Origin: Chloroflexota bacterium
GTDB taxonomy: Bacteria > Chloroflexota > Anaerolineae > Promineifilales > Promineifilaceae
Assembly (NCBI GenBank): GCA_030599405.1
Contig: JAUVOB010000131.1
Location: forward strand, 1 to 5,484
Length of the DNA: 5,484 nucleotides
Direction of reading: 5' to 3'
In this document: positions 1-5,484 of the stretch, piece after piece
How the letters are laid out: the number at the start of each line of letters is the position of its first letter
How positions within the stretch are numbered: the first letter of the stretch is position 1
Position numbers and translations under genes: made by a program
The notes under the pieces: model-generated
Told to the model about the DNA's origin: nothing
What the model saw: the letters and a program-made list of their open reading frames with translations, nothing else
The model's database searches: none

Positions 1-930
1 ACTCTCGATTTGCTCGTTGGTCTTGCCGGTTAACAATTGCAGGCTGTTAAGCGCCGGCCCTGTGCCGCCACTGCCGTTTTCACCATGGCAGGCGGAACAG
101 GTGGTGTTGAATATTCGCTCCCCTAAGGCCAATACCTCTTCAGGATTATCGAGATCGACGTGGATAGGTTCCGGCGGCGTCAGTGCCAAGCCCTGTCCTT
201 CGATCACATCCCAATTCTGCAAGAAGGCGACCAACGATTCAATCTCGGCCGGCTCAAGCGCGTTGACCCAACCGATCATCAATGTACCGGGAACACCTTC
301 CACGATGGTTCGGATTAGCTCATCCGTTTCGGTGGCACGCACTTCCGGGTTGTTTAGACTGACGCCTAGATCTGATCCTTCTCCGTTGATCCCGTGACAG
401 ATAGTACAATTGTTGGCATAGGTCTGCATACCCTCAGCCCACTGATTTCCCTCAGGGCTTAAGGCGGCTATCTCTTCAAGGAAATCCTCGTCGACATCTG
501 GCACTGGCAACGTTGGCGGTATCAACCCTTGCTCCGCTGCCAGTTCCCTTACTTGTGACCAGTCTACGTACCGGACCAGAGCCACCAGTTCGTCTACCTG
601 ATAATCGTTGAAGACACCTCCCTCTTCGCTGTGCCAGCCGGTCATGGTAGTACCATATCGACCACGAGCGATGGTCTTGAAGAGAGAATCATAATCAGCC
701 GTTTGTAGAGCGGGATTATCCAGGCCGGGTACCGCCCCGATACCTTCCCCGGCCGCGCCATGACAAACGGCGCAGTTTTCGACGTACATGACGGCCGCAT
801 CAGACACGAATTCCTTGCGCAAAGTTTCTTGGGCCTGCGCCATTCTATCTGGTTCCGTCAGTACGTAGATCGGGAGAATCACTACCAGGATTAAGAGTGC
901 CAGAACACTAGTTACTTTATATCCGTTCAT
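1..930 (-). CDS. Membrane-anchored multihaem (at least triheme) cytochrome c of the bc complex, 3' end beyond window
   Basis: This probably accepts electrons from the Rieske protein and passes them to a terminal oxidase or soluble cytochrome on the outer face of the membrane. The 310 visible residues begin with an uncleaved-looking hydrophobic anchor (about 7-24). Three CXXCH haem c sites follow: CAVCH (53-57), CTICH (175-179) and CSACH (278-282). The first two domains look duplicated: each has a candidate axial Met exactly 39 residues after the haem His (M96 in TMTGW, M218 in LMIGW). The third domain is cut by the window edge, so its Met ligand, and any fourth haem, cannot be seen. The start is the ATG at 930, preceded by AAGGA (937-941) at 6-nt spacing. 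It lies 9 nt after the Rieske stop, and the ribosome site overlaps that stop, which suggests coupled translation. Haem binding is certain; the electron-transfer partner is inferred from the operon. Confidence 0.93.
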   Translation of the reverse strand, partial: MNGYKVTSVLALLILVVILPIYVLTEPDRMAQAQETLRKEFVSDAAVMYVENCAVCHGAAGEGIGAVPGLDNPALQTADYDSLFKTIARGRYGTTMTGWHSEEGGVFNDYQVDELVALVRYVDWSQVRELAAEQGLIPPTLPVPDVDEDFLEEIAALSPEGNQWAEGMQTYANNCTICHGINGEGSDLGVSLNNPEVRATETDELIRTIVEGVPGTLMIGWVNALEPAEIESLVAFLQNWDVIEGQGLALTPPEPIHVDLDNPEEVLALGERIFNTTCSACHGENGSGGTGPALNSLQLLTGKTNEQIES

Positions 931-939
931 TTTCAATCC

Positions 940-1461
940 TTAAGCGTAGACAAGCTGGTTCTGGGTAAAGGTATCCCGAGCTTGTGAGTGCCCAGTGTCT
1001 ACCAGCACCTGGCCATTAACTATGGTCACTGGAAAGGTGTCCAGGGCCTTGGGTGCCGGTGGGTTTTCGACATCTCCGTGGAAGTCAAAGCTGGAAGCAT
1101 GACAGGGACAGAAGAAGCGGCTTTTATCAGCCTCCCAGGTCACTGAACAGCCTAAATGAGTGCAGCGTTGATAAAGAGCCAGGAATCCACCATCTTGAGA
1201 GCGGACGAGGAAAAAGCGACCGTCGGGAAATTGAACAACCGAGCCTGCAGGAAAACTTTCGGCCGGTCCGGCGATTACTTCCGTGCCAAATTCCCCTTCC
1301 AGGCTTCGGGGTTTCATAAAGAAAAGGCTAGCGCCACCGACTTCTAGGATCGCCAAAGCACTCAGAGTGCCTATGCCTAACTTCATAAAATCGCGACGAG
1401 ATAGCTGGCGATTATCACTCTTCTTCTGAGCGTCATGTTGCTCTTTCCGTTGACGTTCCAT
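940..1461 (-). CDS. qcrA: Rieske [2Fe-2S] subunit of quinol:cytochrome c oxidoreductase
   Basis: This subunit takes one electron from quinol at the Qo site of cytochrome b and hands it to the cytochrome c. The 173-residue protein has a charged N-terminus and a twin-arginine signal SRRDFMK (21-27). A hydrophobic segment (about 28-48) follows and probably stays as the membrane anchor. The cluster-binding boxes are CTHLGC (100-105) and CPCHASSF (118-125). C100/H102 and C118/H121 are the expected cluster ligands, and C105/C120 the stabilising disulfide pair; all are present. An in-frame TTG at 1539 would add 26 residues and overlap the cytochrome b stop. The ATG at 1461 is preferred because AAGGAG (1467-1472) lies 5 nt upstream and the Tat motif then sits at a normal distance from the N-terminus. 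The gene lies between cytochrome b and cytochrome c in the same direction. The family is certain; the symbol is by analogy. Confidence 0.95.
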   Translation of the reverse strand: MERQRKEQHDAQKKSDNRQLSRRDFMKLGIGTLSALAILEVGGASLFFMKPRSLEGEFGTEVIAGPAESFPAGSVVQFPDGRFFLVRSQDGGFLALYQRCTHLGCSVTWEADKSRFFCPCHASSFDFHGDVENPPAPKALDTFPVTIVNGQVLVDTGHSQARDTFTQNQLVYA

Positions 1462-1535
1462 CTCTACTCCTTGATAGGTTGCTGATATTACGATGTGCGA
1501 TGCGTTACCTTTAAGCCTTGCACCTAATCCGTAGA

Positions 1536-2903
1536 TCAATAGGGAAAAATCAGAGCCATATTCGGGCCCCTGAAGAAGATGCCGATGATGGTCAGAAGCA
1601 CAAAGCCAACAATCACAAACGAAAAGAGCCCCACCAGAGCCTCACTACGATTGGCTCTGGCTACGATGCGCATGCTGGTATAGATTCCCAACAATCCAGC
1701 CAGCGTCAGAAGCAGGGGGACGAGGCCATTTGACACGAGCGTGGGCCATGATGGCAACAACGCGGGAAAATCTATCCAATACTCATCGAGTAATACTAGC
1801 AATGGCACCAATGCCGTGGCGAAAAATGCTCCTGCCAGGGCCATTAGCTTGCCAATCGTGGAGCGAAAGTACACGCCGATATCCCCTTCCTCCTTATCCC
1901 AGTAAGGGATTAGGACGATGGCAGATAACACAATCCCAGGTAGGATCATTGCCGCCAGCGGGTGCATATGTAACAGAAGCTCCTGCAAGCCTAAAAAGTA
2001 CCACGCGGCTTTTGCTGGATTGGGTGGATGGGTCGGATTGGCGAGTTCCTCCAGTGGCGCCGGGACAAACATCGCCCAAAGGGCTAGCACGGTAATCAAG
2101 GCGACGGCCACCACAAATTCGCGCTGTACCAGATGGGGGATAGTAGTTAGCCGCTCTACACGCTGCCTGCGTTTCCCATCTGCAGTTAGCGGTGGCGCGG
2201 GTTGGGAAATGCCGCCATCTTTACGCACTTTCCAGAAGTGATAGGACATGAGAAGCACAAGTAAGGCTGGCAAGACAGCCACATGAATGGCATAGAAATT
2301 GCGAAGCGCTCCTTGTCCTACCTCTGGCCCGGCCAGTAGAAAATTACTGATACTACCGCCCGCTCCTGGCACGTAGCTCAACAAACTCGTACCTACTGTG
2401 ACCGCCCAATATGCCAGCTGATCCCAGGGGAGCAGGTATCCCGTGAAGTTGGATGCCACCACCAACAGGAGCAAGATGATACCTATCAACCAGTTGGCGG
2501 CTCGTCCCTTTTTATAGCCGCCGGTGTAGAAAACCCGGAGTAGATGTAAGAATACGGTGACGATTAGTAGGTTGGCCGACCAATGGTGGATCGACCGCAC
2601 TAAAGAGCCGAAAAAGACCTGCGTTTCCATGAATTGAATGCTGGTATAGGCGCGCTCTACGCTGGCGTCGTAACGGAACATGAGCAGTACACCGGTAATT
2701 CCAAGTAATATTGCCAGTAGCGCAGATATACCCCCCAACCCCCATGTATAGGACCATCGGAGCGCCGCCGCAGGCACTTTTGTTGGATGAAGGTGTAGGA
2801 CAAGGTTATTAGCAACAGCCCGCATTCGACTGCGATCATCGGGATGGGTCTTAGAGGTGTAGATTAACTTTTTTGTGAAGGAGGCTGACTTATGGTCAGA
2901 CAT
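1536..2903 (-). CDS. qcrB: Cytochrome b subunit (b6/subunit IV fusion type) of quinol:cytochrome c oxidoreductase
   Basis: This is the membrane core of the bc complex: it oxidises quinol (probably menaquinol) at Qo and carries haems bL and bH. With the ATG at 2903 it has 455 residues. The N-terminal half resembles cytochrome b6, with four membrane helices (about 51-76, 105-126, 136-158, 203-223). Haem ligands are H106/H120 (in SIHHW and FLH) and H207/H222; the 15-residue step of the second pair is the b6-type spacing. LPWDQLAYWAV (158-168) is the conserved b6-like stretch after helix C. The C-terminal half resembles subunit IV (helices about 262-280, 315-333, 352-372), plus two further helices (about 392-410, 423-443). 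The Qo motif reads AAWY (299-302) instead of PEWY. The position of the haem ci cysteine of b6 is Gly56 (WGLGG). A TTG at 2933 could add 10 residues, but GGAG (2911-2914) lies 7 nt before the ATG at 2903. First gene of the operon. Confidence 0.95.
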   Translation of the reverse strand: MSDHKSASFTKKLIYTSKTHPDDRSRMRAVANNLVLHLHPTKVPAAALRWSYTWGLGGISALLAILLGITGVLLMFRYDASVERAYTSIQFMETQVFFGSLVRSIHHWSANLLIVTVFLHLLRVFYTGGYKKGRAANWLIGIILLLLVVASNFTGYLLPWDQLAYWAVTVGTSLLSYVPGAGGSISNFLLAGPEVGQGALRNFYAIHVAVLPALLVLLMSYHFWKVRKDGGISQPAPPLTADGKRRQRVERLTTIPHLVQREFVVAVALITVLALWAMFVPAPLEELANPTHPPNPAKAAWYFLGLQELLLHMHPLAAMILPGIVLSAIVLIPYWDKEEGDIGVYFRSTIGKLMALAGAFFATALVPLLVLLDEYWIDFPALLPSWPTLVSNGLVPLLLTLAGLLGIYTSMRIVARANRSEALVGLFSFVIVGFVLLTIIGIFFRGPNMALIFPY

Positions 2904-3013
2904 ATCGCAACTCCAATTACAAACGGCTGGCAATCCGGCTAGATAAATAATTGATAACTCAAACCCTTTGTTCTCGTGCAGAATGCGCAGTTAAACTCCA
3001 GAGCTGAGAGACG

Positions 3014-3041
3014 AATATGGGGAAAAGAAATATCTTGTGAA
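3014..3041 (-). promoter_or_regulatory. Weak candidate promoter for the bc-complex operon
   Basis: Read on the minus strand, TTCACA (3041-3036, five of six matches to the sigma-70 -35 box) is followed after 16 nt by CATATT (3019-3014, four of six matches to the -10 box). Transcription would start near 3006 and leave a leader of about 100 nt before the cytochrome b ATG. The sequence from 2940 to 2965 is AT-rich but has no better-spaced box pair. This is a visual match only and could be chance. Confidence 0.2.
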
Positions 3042-3063
3042 GATTCTCCGAGGCTATCGAACG

Positions 3064-3092
3064 GAGTGTCCGAAGAAATTCTCCGGACACTC
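3064..3092. repeat. Near-perfect 29-bp palindrome between the lipoprotein gene and the bc operon
   Basis: GAGTGTCCG (3064-3072) and CGGACACTC (3084-3092) are exact inverted copies of 9 bp. Inside them AGAA (3074-3077) and TTCT (3079-3082) also pair, with a single A/C mismatch between the two blocks and one central base at 3078. It lies 33 nt after the stop of the minus-strand lipoprotein gene and about 160 nt before the cytochrome b start. No run of T follows on either strand, so it is not a standard intrinsic terminator. It could be a transcript-end hairpin without a U tract, an mRNA-stabilising stem, or a dimeric regulator's operator. The symmetry is seen directly; the role is unknown. Confidence 0.75.
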
Positions 3093-3125
3093 GTGAATCA
3101 TGGATGGCGGGTAGTTGTCTGTGGC

Positions 3126-4001
3126 CTAACTGTTCTGGCCTTTACCGTTTCCCCCGCCGCCGTTGCCTTGGCCGCCGCCGTTCCCTTGACCACCACCGCC
3201 TGCATTGCCGTTACCTCCGCCGTATCCAGAAGGAGAGCTGATTATCGCATCGTACACTTCCAGATCGAGGTGTTGAGGCTGGTAGATTTCTCCGGTTTGG
3301 CGTTCTAGTGTAGAGACAAACGCGCGTAGGTGATTCTCAGATCCAGATAAAAGGTTCTCATATACCCGGATGATGTCGGCTTTGTCAGTGTGAGCAAGCG
3401 CCTCCAGCAAGTCGAGGATGTCAATCTCCTCAATTGCTGCCCCAACAAGGAGGGCGTCGGACATTGATTGGCTGCCATCAGCTATTAGTTGGTCATGCAG
3501 GGCCTGGAGATCAGGATTGGTAAACACACCAACATCATTACTCCCGACCGGGTCTTCCAGTCCGTACCGGTCAAGCAGGGTTTTAATCGCATCAGTATGG
3601 GTTTGCTCGCTGCCGGCGATATTCTGAAAGAGTGGAAGCCCCCACTGATCGTAGAGGGTTAAGTACACATCGCGGGCTAATTTTTCCTCTTCTCGCATGA
3701 AGAGCAGATCTTCGATCTCGGCGTCGCTCAGTTCACCTGTGGCTACCTGGGCTGCACTATCGCTAAAGGCGACCTGGCGAACGGCTGGATACGCCCCGTC
3801 GTTCTGCTCAATCGCGTCGACTTGAACTCTGTCGATGAGAGTACTCTCTGCCAATTCAAGTGTATCTGGCTCCACAGACACTGCAACAGGCACTACGTCC
3901 GCCGTTGAGGGGGCTGTCGTGCATGCCGCTGATGCCACGAGTACAAGTAAACCAATGACCAGAAGATATCTGATTCTAGCGGGATTCAATTTTCGATACA
4001 T
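3126..4001 (-). CDS. DUF2202 (ferritin-like) domain probable lipoprotein with Gly-rich tail
   Basis: The biochemical function of this family is not established. The 291-residue protein starts with a basic stretch and a hydrophobic segment (about 12-26) ending in VASAAC. C27 is a probable lipidation site, although Ser at -3 is not the classic residue. A linker (28-90) leads to the DUF2202 region (about 91-255), mostly helical. Landmarks are MREEEKLARDVY (102-113), SEQTH (131-135, an ExxH pair), AAIEEIDILDL (188-198) and SENHLRAF (221-228). The acidic residues and histidines in these blocks are what a ferritin-like di-metal site would use, but metal binding is inferred. The tail (259-291) is almost all Gly, Asn and Gln. 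The ATG at 4001 is chosen because GGAGGA (4007-4012) precedes it at 5-6 nt and places the signal at the N-terminus; an upstream in-frame start at 4064 would add 21 residues. It stands alone, about 220 bp upstream of the bc operon on the same strand. Confidence 0.85.
   Translation of the reverse strand: MYRKLNPARIRYLLVIGLLVLVASAACTTAPSTADVVPVAVSVEPDTLELAESTLIDRVQVDAIEQNDGAYPAVRQVAFSDSAAQVATGELSDAEIEDLLFMREEEKLARDVYLTLYDQWGLPLFQNIAGSEQTHTDAIKTLLDRYGLEDPVGSNDVGVFTNPDLQALHDQLIADGSQSMSDALLVGAAIEEIDILDLLEALAHTDKADIIRVYENLLSGSENHLRAFVSTLERQTGEIYQPQHLDLEVYDAIISSPSGYGGGNGNAGGGGQGNGGGQGNGGGGNGKGQNS
3129..3227 (-). repeat. Low-complexity Gly/Asn/Gln tail coding segment
   Basis: These bases encode residues 259-291 of the DUF2202 lipoprotein. 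Runs of three to four Gly alternate with Asn or Gln, including the block GQGNGGG in two adjacent copies (271-277 and 278-282, the second shortened). On the plus strand this appears as a repetitive CCGCCG/CCACC-rich stretch that could slip in replication, so tail length may vary between strains. Such tails are likely flexible; no function is assigned. Confidence 0.7.
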
Positions 4002-4342
4002 GATTTTCCTCCACATATTGTGTTGTTTTTGTTCAATCGAGAACTCGTGGCCTTCAAATAGCACAAGCTGCTTTGTTTCTCACGAATTCTTTGTTCTTAC
4101 GAAGGATAGGATAACCAACAGATGCGAAGAAAGTGTGAAGATAGGATGGATTATTTGTGAAATATTGTGTGTTTTTGTCTAATCATTTATTGAAAGTCAT
4201 TTAGTGGAGCCAAAGTTGTCATTGAGTCTTCAAACGTGGTCCCGTACGGGATAACACTCCCATTTCTGGAGCAAGCCCGATATGATATTTTTGTGAAAGC
4301 GAGATTGATTGTTATGCGATGATTTATCTCGGGGCCTATTAG
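4002..4342. other. AT-rich divergent intergenic region
   Basis: No convincing gene was found in these 341 bp between the minus-strand lipoprotein gene and the plus-strand sensor remnant. The part from about 4060 to 4200 is clearly richer in A and T than the flanking genes and should hold promoters for one or both directions. One plus-strand candidate is listed separately. No clear minus-strand promoter for the lipoprotein gene could be picked by eye. A 12-bp perfect palindrome TCCCGTACGGGA lies at 4240-4251; a single one of this size is expected by chance in a window this long. Short reading frames here lack ribosome sites or protein-like composition. Confidence 0.6.
4155..4183 (+). promoter_or_regulatory. 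Candidate sigma-70-like promoter facing the sensor remnant
   Basis: TTGTGA (4155-4160, four of six -35 matches) and TCTAAT (4178-4183, five of six -10 matches) are separated by 17 nt, the preferred spacing. Transcription would begin near 4190 and leave a leader of about 150 nt before the GTG at 4343. The surrounding AT-rich composition makes chance matches common, so this is tentative. Confidence 0.3.
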
Positions 4343-4843
4343 GTGAGAGAGCGATTCGGCCTGCACCAATATAGCTTGACAGTGCAAATGGTCTTCAGCT
4401 TCATGGTTCTGGTAATCCTGACGACTGTCGCGACTGGCTTCCCGGATGTATTCCTTATCCATAGCCAGATTCAGCGCCAAGCTTGGGCTCAACTAGACCA
4501 GGGCAGTAGAGAAACGCAAGCCCTGTACGCCACCTGGCAAGATGAAGCGACTGGGCCAGCAACGATAAACAGCCAGCGTCCTACTTCAACCGATTTGTTG
4601 AGCCAAAGGGGAGAAGAAGCCGCGCTGACTGAATACCTACAGACTTTAAAGCATGATACCGAGCAACTGAGCTTTGGATTTCCGGCTCGCCAATCCTTTG
4701 GCGCCATTTCCGGAAGTCTGTCCTTTGAGGCAAGCAATCCGAACAGTGATGAAGACCAAACCGCTAAAATTGAAGGGGTTTTCTGGACGGTCTTTGGAGC
4801 GATTCAGCGACCCTCGGGCTCTGGCTCTAACCCCGCCTTGTGA
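4343..4843 (+). pseudogene. Truncated N-terminal sensor region of a probable histidine kinase
   Basis: The reading frame opens with GTG at 4343, immediately after an in-frame TAG, and gives 166 residues. A short basic start is followed by a membrane segment (about 12-40: SLTVQMVFSFMVLVILTT onward). Next is a helical, extracytoplasmic-like stretch (about 42-112) with IQRQAWAQLDQGSRETQALY and, later, EEAALTEYLQTL. This layout resembles the N-terminus of membrane sensor histidine kinases common in Chloroflexota. In such proteins the periplasmic domain would continue and be followed by a second membrane helix, HAMP and kinase domains. None is present: after about residue 112 (near 4678) the sequence turns Ser/Asn/Gly-rich and stops at 4841-4843. 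It is read as a remnant after deletion or frameshift. The kinase assignment rests on recalled family resemblance and is moderate. A short stand-alone membrane protein is the alternative. Confidence 0.5.
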
Positions 4844-4914
4844 AGCCTTACCTGCAGCATCTCAACATGCTCTTCTATGAGGACAAGCCAGCGCTTAAAG
4901 TCATGACCTCTTGA
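4753..4914 (+). pseudogene. Out-of-frame coding scrap, unrecognised
   Basis: Past the point where the sensor frame loses family resemblance, protein-like sequence appears in other frames. One frame reads KPLKLKGF and then SLERFSDPRALALTP (to about 4834). If one base is dropped from the CCCCGCC run at 4831-4837, it joins smoothly to VKPYLQHLNMLFYEDK and continues to a TGA at 4912-4914. The second piece alone (4840-4914) is 24 residues with no start of its own. This suggests the 3' end of a decayed gene carrying at least one frameshift. I do not recognise the family. It may be unrelated to the sensor fragment and joined to it by a deletion. The apparent continuity is judged by eye and could be accidental. 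Confidence 0.3.
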
Positions 4915-5011
4915 TTCATGTTTCATTTCAACGAAATTATCATCAATCTTGAGGAAACCGATTCACCTTCGAACGAATGTCAAATGGGGCCATGCAATAT
5001 GGTGGGCTCGT
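4915..5011. other. Short intergenic gap between convergent sequences
   Basis: These 97 bp separate the end of the decayed plus-strand stretch from the minus-strand permease stop. A weak inverted pair CCAT/ATGG around 4991-5003 has a stem of only 4 bp and no T run, so no terminator is called. No open frame of protein-like composition was seen. Confidence 0.5.
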
Positions 5012-5484
5012 TTATTCTGGGAAAAGGGGCCAGAAGATCGGGAGGAAGATCATCGACACGATGAACAGGATGATTGTCAACAGCGCACCCACTCGAGCGT
5101 AATCGGTGAATTTATATCCGCCAGGTCCAAACACGAGTATATTCGCTTTATGGCCTACCGGCGAAAGGAAACTGGTGGCGGCGCCAATTACTACCGCCAT
5201 GGTAAACGTCTTGTAGTTGGCACCGAGACTAAAGGCGGTATCAAGGGCTATCGGCGTGATCAACACAATGGCGGCCGCGTTGGACATTGGCTGGGTAATG
5301 ATGGCGGCCAGCAGGTAGATCCCCCCTAGGGTCGCTATAGGACCATAGGGTCCGAATGCGTCCAGCATAATATCCGCAAGGAAATTCGCCGTACCGGTTA
5401 ACTCCATGGCCAATCCCAAGGGGAGCATCCCAGCCACGAGGAAGACCGTCCGCCAGTCCACAGCTTCATATGCTTCTGCAATAG
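5012..5484 (-). CDS. SLC13/DASS-type permease, C-terminal part, 5' end beyond window
   Basis: This is an inner-membrane transporter of the divalent anion:sodium symporter superfamily; the substrate (for example sulfate or dicarboxylate) cannot be told from this piece. The visible 156 residues include the VDWRTVFLVAGMLPLGLAME block, typical of the middle of the second half of these proteins. Hydrophobic helices and the signature segments QPMSNAAAIVLITPIA and TSFLSPVGHKANILVFGPGG follow. In this superfamily such hairpin/SNT-like segments form the sodium and anion site. A final helix ends in FLPIFWPLFPE and TAA at 5012-5014. A GTG at 5461 is in frame but is not a start: the conserved frame continues upstream to the window edge (residues IAEAYEA just before it). 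No convincing terminator hairpin with a T run was found downstream. It converges with the decayed plus-strand sensor region. Confidence 0.9.
   Translation of the reverse strand, partial: IAEAYEAVDWRTVFLVAGMLPLGLAMELTGTANFLADIMLDAFGPYGPIATLGGIYLLAAIITQPMSNAAAIVLITPIALDTAFSLGANYKTFTMAVVIGAATSFLSPVGHKANILVFGPGGYKFTDYARVGALLTIILFIVSMIFLPIFWPLFPE

Noticed and set aside
17..397. Plus-strand open frame of 126 codons
   Set aside because: It is the antisense of the haem-binding cytochrome c gene, has no ribosome site and no recognisable domain.
1053..2241. Several plus-strand frames opposite the Rieske and cytochrome b genes, and a 61-codon minus-strand frame at 1894-2079
   Set aside because: All overlap strongly recognised genes in another frame and read as shadow sequence.
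3121..3142. Possible hairpin GGCC/GGCC around the lipoprotein stop codon
   Set aside because: The stem is only 4-5 bp with a 10-nt loop and no T run.
2976..3308. Plus-strand frame of 110 codons in the bc-operon leader and Gly-rich tail region
   Set aside because: Its Ala/Val-rich part is the reverse complement of the Gly-rich tail, and it crosses the palindrome; no ribosome site or family match.
4240..4251. 12-bp perfect palindrome TCCCGTACGGGA
   Set aside because: About one palindrome of this length is expected by chance in a window of this size, and there is no second copy nearby.
4187..4492. Minus-strand frame of 101 codons opposite the sensor N-terminus
   Set aside because: The plus-strand frame has a clear membrane helix and family-like sequence; the minus frame looks like its shadow.
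5459..5461. GTG as start of a short membrane protein
   Set aside because: The conserved SLC13 frame continues upstream to the window edge, so this is an internal Val codon.
1..5484. CRISPR array, tRNA, rRNA, insertion sequence or attachment site
   Set aside because: No spaced direct repeats, clover-leaf sequence, transposase frame or terminal inverted repeats were seen by eye.

Overview
The window looks like a piece of a free-living aerobic or facultative bacterial chromosome, most probably a Chloroflexota lineage such as Anaerolineae or Caldilineae. This placement is inferred from the style of the proteins: a b6-type cytochrome b fused to a subunit-IV-like half, a Tat-anchored Rieske protein and a multiheme cytochrome c in one operon. 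The SLC13 permease and the histidine-kinase N-terminus also resemble proteins seen in that phylum. No rRNA, tRNA, CRISPR array, transposase or plasmid gene was seen.

Positions 1-2903 (minus strand) hold a compact operon for a quinol:cytochrome c oxidoreductase (Rieske/cytochrome b, or bc, complex). It is transcribed in the order cytochrome b (2903-1536), Rieske iron-sulfur protein (1461-940) and membrane-anchored c-type cytochrome with at least three CXXCH haem sites (930 to beyond position 1). Quinol would be oxidised at cytochrome b. One electron would go through the Rieske cluster to the multihaem cytochrome c and on to an oxidase or reductase not in the window; the other would return through haems bL and bH. 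The cytochrome b has b6-type histidine spacing, lacks the cysteine that holds haem ci in b6f, and carries AAWY in place of the usual PEWY Qo motif.

Positions 2904-3125 are intergenic and contain a near-perfect 29-bp palindrome. Positions 3126-4001 (minus) encode a probable exported lipoprotein with a DUF2202, ferritin-like helical domain and a Gly/Asn/Gln-rich tail. Positions 4002-4342 are an AT-rich gap between divergent genes, with one weak plus-strand promoter candidate.

From 4343 (plus) there is the N-terminal membrane and sensor part of what looks like a histidine kinase. It loses family resemblance near 4675 and ends at 4843 with no kinase domain. It is followed by an out-of-frame protein-like scrap to 4914, so this stretch reads as decayed or deleted coding sequence. 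Positions 5012-5484 (minus) hold the C-terminal part of an SLC13-type anion/sodium permease that continues past the right edge.

I see no clear new multi-gene system. The points most worth a second look are the unusual quinol-site and haem features of the bc complex, the multihaem cytochrome c, the 29-bp palindrome between the lipoprotein gene and the bc operon, and the broken sensor gene.
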